In this document: positions 57,214 through 64,000 of the stretch, in pieces
How positions within the stretch are numbered: position 1 is the first letter of the stretch
Layout of the letters: each line of letters starts with the position of its first letter
Origin: Ettlia oleoabundans
Lineage: Eukaryota > Chlorophyta > Chlorophyceae > Chlamydomonadales
DNA: 64,000 nt
Direction of reading: 5' to 3'
NCBI GenBank assembly: GCA_019693395.1
Contig: JAAMXP010000239.1
Location: forward strand, 51,160 to 115,159
The notes under the pieces: model-generated
What the model was told of the DNA's origin: nothing
Databases searched by the model: none
Seen by the model: only the letters and a program-made list of their open reading frames with translations
Made by a program: the position numbers and the translations under genes

Positions 57214-58117
57214 TACTACTATTCCCAAGTGTCTTAGCCGCTGATGCGATGGAAATCATACTTGCATTACAGCTGTGCGTCTTTTCGCCCTGAGCACAGC
57301 GAGGCATGCTGTGTTCCAAAGACCCGCCACCAGAAGCCAGGAAAACATGCAAGCGTTGGTTGTTTTTGGTTGGTTTTTGACACGTCATCCACCCAAATAT
57401 ATGGATGTCGACTTCCAGCGCCCCCATCAACTCCCATGTGGGTGTTGTATTGCCTTGACAGGTGTACCAGCTGCAGCTTACAGTAGATGCGGAGACCAGG
57501 TTGGCTGAGATGGCAGCTCGGCAGCATCAATACCACAAGATAACTCCCAACAGCCTGCCATCAGTATACAACATGCATTAAATGCTGCGTTGTCTATACC
57601 GCAGCTGAAACAACTTGCCCAGAAGAAGAAGAGAGAAGCAAAGAATACGCAGAACATGATTTGTAACACGGCGGTACAGGAGGAATGGGGTTCGCACGGC
57701 CCCTGGCTCCCAAAATGTAAATCAAAACAAGGTGCAGATCAGCCAATATCGATCGTCCGTCGCTACCCAGCCGGCTGCTGCACTCGCGGGCGCTGCCCTA
57801 TCATCCTCCCCGCTGTCAGAGCAGGCGTCTCGGCCGCCGCCGCACTGACGCGGCCGAGCTGCTGAACTTGTGCCCCATCCTCAGCAGTCGCACCACCGCG
57901 CTCCCGCGCCGTCCTTGATCTCGCTGCTGCTGGCGTGCCATGAACCAGCCGTGCGGACTGCACTCATCGGTAGTTTGCCATACTGCACGAGGTACAGCCG
58001 GTACTGCAATGTCTGGCGATGATGGAATTTTGCCGGCGCTTACGCTCGACAAGCATTGCAGTCGGAATGTGCAAGTCTTCTTGAGTTGCCCCGTTGGTTC
58101 CAGTTGCGGTGCTCGAC
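57214..58117. other. Region between tandem UGT genes
   Basis: 904 bp holding the UGT-A 3' end and UGT-B promoter. It includes the 227-bp flank copy at 57303-57529 described separately. No intact coding region recognised. Confidence 0.5.
57303..57529. repeat. Duplicated UGT 3' flank, copy A
   Basis: About 227 bp that align with 62055-62273 behind UGT-B, both starting GGCATGCTGTG and ending GGCAGCATCA. They mark the downstream end of the duplicated UGT unit (spacing about 4.75 kb). Confidence 0.75.
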
Positions 58118-61100
58118 ATGATGCGGCGGATCATTATCGCGCTGCTGGCGATTGGTGAGCCTTTCACCCCGGCATTGCAGTTCTGGCCAATCAGCGTAGA
58201 GATCTTTTATTTGCTGTCGGTGGTGTTGGGGTCTGCAACCTGAGCTCGTGCAAGTTTCAACACATGAGGGCTGGCACCACCGTCTCCGCCACTGCCAGTG
58301 GCACCTGTTGTGCTGACGGCGCGCCCACGATCTGCCCAGCTGGCACTCGGCAATCTAGCAGGACCATTGCGGCAGTTGCGCCCGGCGCTGTCAGACAGTG
58401 CAGCAGTGCTGGCCATTCTGCACAGTTATTAGTGGGACAGGTGCACCTAATTCTAGCAGTAGATGATGACGGAGACCATCTGCCCGCACTGCAGGAGCAG
58501 TGGTGATGCGGCCCTGCATAGCTGCCAGCCAGCCAACGGCGGTGGTCCTCATGCTGCCTGGCGGCACCAGCCACCAGATGCAGGGCATTGCCGTTGCCCG
58601 GGCCTTGAGGGCCCGTGGATGGCGCACGGTAATGGTGCTGGCCACTTATGATGCACTCAGCTTGGCATCTAAAGGGCTGCTGGACCCTGAACAGCAGTCT
58701 GTTGTTTTCAGCGTCCCATCAGATAGCCACGACAAATTTGAGGTGCCCCTGCTGCTTGCTTGAAGCTAGCCCTACTTGCAGGACATACAACGTGCTGCAT
58801 TTGTAACCCATGCGTTTCGGCATATAAATTGATCCCTGTGCAATCCTGTGCAAGCAACCCGCTTGCTGTGCCTACTGAACCAGTACCCCACACTCATGGA
58901 CGAGTATGCTTCTGTCCTGCACCTTTTTGTTGAGCCCTGCGCCTTTTTGTTGAGCTGCAGGAATTGGTTTCAAAGTTGCAAGGCAGCCCGAGTGAGGTGA
59001 GGCATCAAAAGGGCTGCTGGTATTTAAGGCACCTGATCAAATGGCAGTTATTTGCATTGTTCGGTGTAGAAAAGCATCAAATTACGCAAATTGCAGCTAA
59101 AAATCATCATTTACGTGGACCGTCTCCTTCTAAAGGAAAATAAATTCCTTCTTTAGCCTGGTTTCTACTTGCCGTGCAGCCCACCCCCTTCAAATGCCCT
59201 GCCGTCGTGTGCAATGCATTTGGCTTGTGCCCTCTGTGGTTGTCAATGGTCTGGTTATACTATGTTTTTCAATTTGATAAACAAACAAGCATTTTGGCAC
59301 ACAGATTTCCTGCCAAGAGATCTGCAAGATGACTGCAGTTTATGAGCATACATTTTGCACACTTTGAGAGCCTCTGCCGGCAACTGCTTGATGATACCTC
59401 GATGCTGGGCAAGCTACGCGGCATGGCTGCTGACATTATGGTATTGGACGTATCTTTTGGCTGCGGCTCAGCGCTCTCAGGCAAGCGCTGCTCTGTTATG
59501 TGTTGAAAATGATGGTGAGCAAAAAGCCAGGAAGCACTTCGTAACACGTTGTGTGGTGGCTGCTGGTCGCTGTTACCTGCTTTCGCCATGACCACGCATC
59601 GCGCCGCGTTGCTGCCGCAAACATGTTGTGCTTGGGTTCAACCTGGCTTGCAGTAGATCAGGTCCTCGCGGCCGTGCATAAAACCCTCTGCAAGCTGGCA
59701 AAACAATCAAGTTGGAATTTGTGTTTGCACGCCTTGCCTTTCGCGGCTGCCTTGCAGAGCTCCTGCACCTGCCTTATGTGCTGCTGTCACCGGTTGATGT
59801 AGCGGATCCTTTTTGGTCCGTCCTTGGACGTTATCCCTACTCCCCAGCAGTTCATGGCTTCATCGGCTCTGGATATGTGCACCCAATGGTAAGGCGATGC
59901 GCCCATTGATGCCCCTCCCCCCTATCTCGCTGCCAGTGTTCCTTTTTCAGCAACGCTGCAGCGCTCTTGCCCCAGAGCGTGTGACACGTGTTTGCCGCTG
60001 CACACACAGCAGCCCCACTGTGACATTGTATGCGGGTGTCACCCTGCTGCAGACCTTTCCTGAGCGTGCTGTCAACGCCCTGCTGTCTCCGATTGTTCAT
60101 GCCTTGGGCACTGCAGCGTCAAAGAGCTCAGCTGAGCGTGTTTCACGGGATTACAACCTCACAGCCATTGGGTCAGATGATGTCTTCCACTCCGCCCGCC
60201 TGCTGCTGGTGAATGCCGCTCCTGGGGTGGGCACACCGCGCAGCCTTCCTCCCATGACGAAGGCAAGCAGGATGGGACCTTGCCTGCCTAGCTCGTTCTT
60301 GCCCACGTTAAACCTCAGCTGCACTGGTATGCTGACCGCTAGGTTGCTGCACAAGCCACCTGTTTCGCCCGCGCGTAACCAGGCACCTGCGCCTGCTTCC
60401 TGGCTGCAGATGGTGGGGCCGTTGTTGGTTCACGGTGAACCTAAGCCCCTGCCACCTGACCTTAACAGTATCTTGGAGGCTGCGGGCCCTCAGGGTGCTG
60501 TCTACTTCAGCTTTGGCACGGCTTTCCGGCCCTCCAGCTGCGACATCATCCAGGGCTTAGCGTCTGCGCTGGCTTCCACCAATCGGACCGTGGTGATGCA
60601 CATTGATCCTACCCGTTTCCCAGGTGCAGCGTGCTTGTGCTAGAGCTTCAGCAGCTTCTTGCCTCTCATAACCGCAACCTTGACGCTCCTGCGTGGGTTT
60701 GCATCTCAAAGTTCGTTTGCCCATGTGGTGGGTGTTCTGCACGTGCTGGCAATGCCATGCCTTCCACGTGCAAGCGCCCCTGTGCCTGCAGCTGAGTGCC
60801 CGCTGGACTCTCTGCGGCTGCCGCCCCGCATCCACGTACTGCACTGGGTTCCTCAGGCCGACCTTCTGGGCCACCCTCAGGTCAAGGCCTTTGTCTCACA
60901 CGGCGGTTCCAACAGGTGCTTAGCCAGTATGGTCTCTGCTCCGGTTTGGTGAACCCCTACCCAAGCCTTGCAGCATCATGCGCTTTTGCACAATATGGAC
61001 GGTCACGTTGTATCTCACAACTCACTGCTGCCGCTCTGCTTTGCCTACACATCAGAGTTGTTGATCTATATTCGATGTGTGCTGTGCTGCGTTGCTATGC

Positions 61101-61964
61101 AGCCTGTACGAAGCCGCCTACCGCGGCGTGCCGATGGTGTGCCTGCCACAGGCGGTTGACCAGTTTGACGGCTGCGCCAAGGTGGTCTGTGTGCCAGACC
61201 GCATGGACTGAACATTGCCTGCTCTGGTGGCCATATACACGCACACAAGGCAGCTGATTGCAGCTAGCATGGGTGCACAGGTCGCATAAGTCCGCGCTTC
61301 GCTTGGCTGTTTTGTTGCAGGCTTTTAAGGCCGGCTGGGGCCTGCAGTTCAAGAGCCGAGAGCTTACCTTGGCAACCGCCCCCAAGCTGGCAGCAATGAT
61401 AGAGCAAGTGGCGGCAGACGGCTCGCCTTTTGCGCAAAAAGCGGCTTTTGTGAGCGCCATGTTTCGTGCCCACCCACGGCCTGGGGCAGAGCGGGCTGCA
61501 GGCAAGCGGTAGCTGCAAAGCTTAGGTGTCAGTGCCAATATGGTGTTGGCAGGTTGCGCTGCTTGCTGTGGAAGTCGCAGTTGCACGTGTTGGATGCTAT
61601 CAAGGAAGCTATGAGTCTCAACAGGCTCATAGCTTTTCAGTACCTGTGCAGAGTATTATAGTCACTCACTCTACTTGTTGAAATAATATGCCACTATGCG
61701 GCTGGCCACGGTTATTGAACCGCCTGTCTTGTGGTGCCTGCAGATTGGATCGAGTATGCTCATGCACTGCCACCGGGGGCTTCATTGCTGGACCCAGCTA
61801 TGGCGATGCCCTGGTGGCAGCGGAATTGCCTGGACGTCTATATGGCAGCTGCCGGGGTGCTCCTCACTGTGCTGGGCGCTGCTGGGCTGGCAGTGTGGGC
61901 GGCATGGCGAGCGATGTGGCACAAATTGCCATCCGATCAGGCGCTTAATAAAAAGAACCAGTGA
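58118..61964 (+). CDS. UDP-glycosyltransferase, ER type, copy B
   Basis: Eleven exons: 58118-58154, 58495-58742, 58961-58996, 59339-59480, 59758-59888, 60053-60262, 60410-60623, 60792-60915, 61103-61181, 61321-61501 and 61744-61964; 1623 nt, 540 aa. Every exon except the first has exactly the same length as in copy A (the first is one codon shorter). Signal peptide '[16 protein letters not shown]'; '[15 protein letters not shown]'; '[11 protein letters not shown]'; '[17 protein letters not shown]'; '[15 protein letters not shown]'; '[13 protein letters not shown]'; C-terminal helix and tail ending 'LNKKNQ'. The same three introns have GC donors (after 59480, 60262 and 61501). It is a tandem duplicate of copy A with enough divergence to suggest an older event and possibly a different acceptor range (inference). 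Confidence 0.87.
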
Positions 61965-62505
61965 TACTACTGATCACAAGCTTGTTGGACGTTCATGCGA
62001 TGGAAGTCATATTTGCCGAAAACCTGTGTGCCTTCTAGCATCTGCACACTGCTAGGCATGCTGTGCTCCACAGATCTGCCACCTCAGGGCAGGAGGACAT
62101 GCAAGCGTGGGTTGTCGTTGGTTGGTTTGGACACCTCGCCCACCCACATATACATATATCGACCTGCAGCGCCCCGATCACTCCATGTGGGTGTTGTAGT
62201 GCCCCGACAGGTGCACCAGCTTGTAGTAGATGGGGGACACCAGGTTGGCTGACGTGGCGGCACGGCAGCATCACTGTAGGGTCAAGAGACCGGCCTCTCC
62301 ACGTGGCGGCCTGAGGCCTACTGGCTGATCAGGTCGATGCGGGCTGTTCCAAAGGCCAACTGGGCTGCCCTCCTGGCAGGCTGCTTCATGTGCTGGCTGT
62401 GAGCGTGGCCAGCAACGAAGAACCTCATCGTTGTGCCCTGTTGGCACACCATAAGTCTATGAATCCTGAACGATCGATTTACAGTCGTTCAATTATATCG
62501 GAATG
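61965..62505. other. Convergent 3' region UGT-B / NCA2-like
   Basis: 541 bp between the two stop codons. It holds the second copy of the UGT flank repeat and a 36-codon minus-strand open frame (62428-62318) that I do not call as a gene. Confidence 0.45.
62055..62273. repeat. Duplicated UGT 3' flank, copy B
   Basis: Counterpart of 57303-57529. On the minus strand this copy has an open stretch reading 'NLVSPIYYKLVHLSGHYNTH' followed by Met-Glu and a stop, which is disrupted in copy A. It may be a remnant of a terminal exon or chance. Confidence 0.65.
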
Positions 62506-63883
62506 TCAAAACTGTTGGAAGATGGAGTAGCTCCGCATCATGCGTTGCACTGTGCGCATGCGCTGAGGCACCGTTCCGGGGCTGGCCAGCTCTAAGAGGT
62601 CCGACCTGCAGGCAGGCGCCAGGTCATCACAGTGAAAGCGATGTTATTCCCGTTAATGCCCTGAGAAGGGAGGGCAAGGTGGCAGGCCTGCCCGCAGCGC
62701 CAGCCTTCCGCGGCCCTGGTCTGCCGCAGCCCTAGTGTGCTCGAAACAAACGGACCCACTGCCAGAATCCTGAGTGCAGGGCTGGCGTGCAGTCGCTCGC
62801 TTGTGCAGTCGCTCGCTTGTCAGTACAAGCAGTGGGTGTGGGCTTGCCTGATGTTGGGCCATTCTGAGCCTCCAATGGCGATGAGGCCTCGGTGGCGGCG
62901 GAACAACTCCCGTGCCTCCTCATATGCCTGCAACAAAGGTGAACAGAATACATGTGTTGCACCTTTGATTTGAACATGCTAGCTGGTTGGAAGAAAGGGC
63001 TGCACAGCCATAACACATCCATGCGCCCTGCAACGAGCGAGAAAGCGGCAGCCCAACCAAGGCTCAAGCACGGCAGGGCCCCCTGCATACACATGCCGCG
63101 TAGGCACCCAGCGCTGTTGAAGTTGGAAAAAAGAGACCTGATAGAACAGCAAAACACAAGAGCACAGCAGCACCAGGACGCACCACTGCAAGGCGGTAGG
63201 CAAACATGCCCTGCTGCTCCCGAGCCGCTGCCGCTCGCTCCTCCGCCAGGTCACCCTCTCCAGCTGGCGCCGACACAGCGGCTTCCTCTGCAGTTGCCAC
63301 ATGCTCTAGGGCTCGCTCCACCTCAATCATGCTCATGCGGACTGGCAGCGCTTCGCGGCGTGCATCTGGCGGTGCTGGGGTGACCAGCCTACGCAAGGAC
63401 GGAGCGGTATCAGCGCGGGAGTGGCAGATTAGCAAACCCACTGGGCAACACACCATCATGCACATAAGTTGAACGAACAACAGCGGCAGGCAGAGTATCG
63501 GCTGGCCAGCAAGATCAGCAAGCTGCAGCATACCACCAAGCATTTGCCAAACCCCCGAGGATGATGGCATATCTCCTCCTGGTAGCAAAGGCTGGAAGCT
63601 GCGCGCGTGCTTTGCGTATGTGCTCTGCCCCTCCCTTGATGCCAACCCCAACTACTGCCGCACCGCATGTGCTGCTGCCAATGTTCTCACTGCCATTGGC
63701 AAGCAGGCATTCCCATGCAGCCACGATTTCATTCGGCGCCCACCTGCCAAGGTAGTATAATGATGTGCCCGCAATGAGGAAGGCAGGGACTGCCGCGACG
63801 AGGGAGATGGAAAGCTCGTTGGCCTTGAGGATTTGATCCATCTCCAGCATGGCAGAAGCGGTGTCCACCTTAAGCTTCTGGAC
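62506..63883 (-). CDS. NCA2-like mitochondrial protein, 5' partial
   Basis: Four C-terminal exons: 63883-63744, 63388-63184, 62927-62848 and 62605-62506; upstream exons lie beyond the window. 'VQKLKVDTASAMLEMDQILK' with 'ANELSISLVAAVPAFLIAG' is the NCA2 pattern of a Lys/Asp-rich helix followed by a transmembrane segment. 'PVRMSMIEVERALEHV' matches the family's R-x-LL-x-DVERAL element, and 'SDLLELASPGTVPQRMRTVQ' with the terminal 'SYSIFQQF' matches its C-terminal end. Yeast NCA2 helps control expression of mitochondrially encoded ATP synthase subunits 6 and 8; the algal function is inferred. The donor after 62848 is GC. The segment after the VERAL helix is Ala/Glu-rich and longer than I expect. 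Confidence 0.75.
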
Positions 63884-64000
63884 CTGCCAGTGGGCACACG
63901 AGAAACACGGGCAGGCAGAGGAGGCGCCAGGTGAGCAGGAGCAAAATTTGGATGGTAACAGCGCAGCAATGGTGGCGCCAGTGGCAGCATGGGGTGGGGG

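Noticed and set aside
62318..62428. 36-codon minus-strand open frame between UGT-B and the NCA2-like gene
   Set aside because: Short, no recognisable family, and no frame-consistent splice to the nearby open stretch in the flank repeat.

Overview
The window is nuclear DNA of a green alga (Chlorophyta, probably a core chlorophyte such as a chlorophycean or trebouxiophycean; the exact lineage is inference). The signs are GC-rich genes broken into many short introns, proline/serine-rich hydroxyproline-type linkers, CAG-encoded glutamine runs, candidate TGTAA polyadenylation motifs, and eukaryotic families throughout. I found no plasmid, phage, IS, CRISPR, tRNA or rRNA signature. Gene models were spliced by eye: exon joins were accepted where donor, acceptor, reading frame and family motif agreed, and for most genes the summed exon lengths divide by three.

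Layout. 0.1-3.4 kb (+): a 5'-truncated wall protein with an expansin C-terminal (CBM63-like) domain, a long Pro-rich linker and a fasciclin (FAS1) domain. 3.9-5.1 (-): BAP31-like ER protein. 5.6-9.2 (+): NSE4 kleisin of the SMC5/6 complex. 9.9-12.9 (-): HSP20 small heat-shock protein with a palindromic heat-shock element upstream. 13.5-14.5 (-): small HEPN-like protein with an N-myristoylation signature. 14.8-19.0 (+): DNA polymerase eta-like Y-family polymerase. 19.3-21.6 (-): short-chain dehydrogenase. 21.9-23.6 (-): uncharacterised CxCGKC-motif protein. 24.3-26.4 (-): PEX11. 26.9-27.9 (+): ankyrin-repeat protein. 28.4-32.7 (-): equilibrative nucleoside transporter. 33.3-35.1 (-): AVEN-like protein. 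35.3-37.5 (+): FAD-dependent oxidoreductase (TDA3-like). 37.7-40.3 (-): prolyl 4-hydroxylase-like dioxygenase. 40.7-44.0 (-): amino-acid/auxin permease-type transporter. 44.5-53.0 (+): GRIP-domain golgin. 53.4-57.2 and 58.1-62.0 (+): two tandem UDP-glycosyltransferases of ER type. 62.5-64.0 (-): NCA2-like mitochondrial protein, truncated by the window end.

The genes are mostly unrelated housekeeping functions in alternating orientation with short shared promoters; there is no operon-like pathway. Loose themes are the secretory pathway (BAP31, golgin, ER UGTs), genome maintenance (NSE4, Pol eta) and organelle membranes (PEX11, NCA2). The most notable observations are the expansin-FAS1 fusion, an unusually high share of GC-AG introns (about 18 of roughly 130 modelled), the acylated HEPN protein sharing a 276-bp divergent promoter with Pol eta, the duplicated UGTs with a signal peptide, a C-terminal membrane anchor and a KKxx tail, and several short tandem duplications that copy splice junctions.
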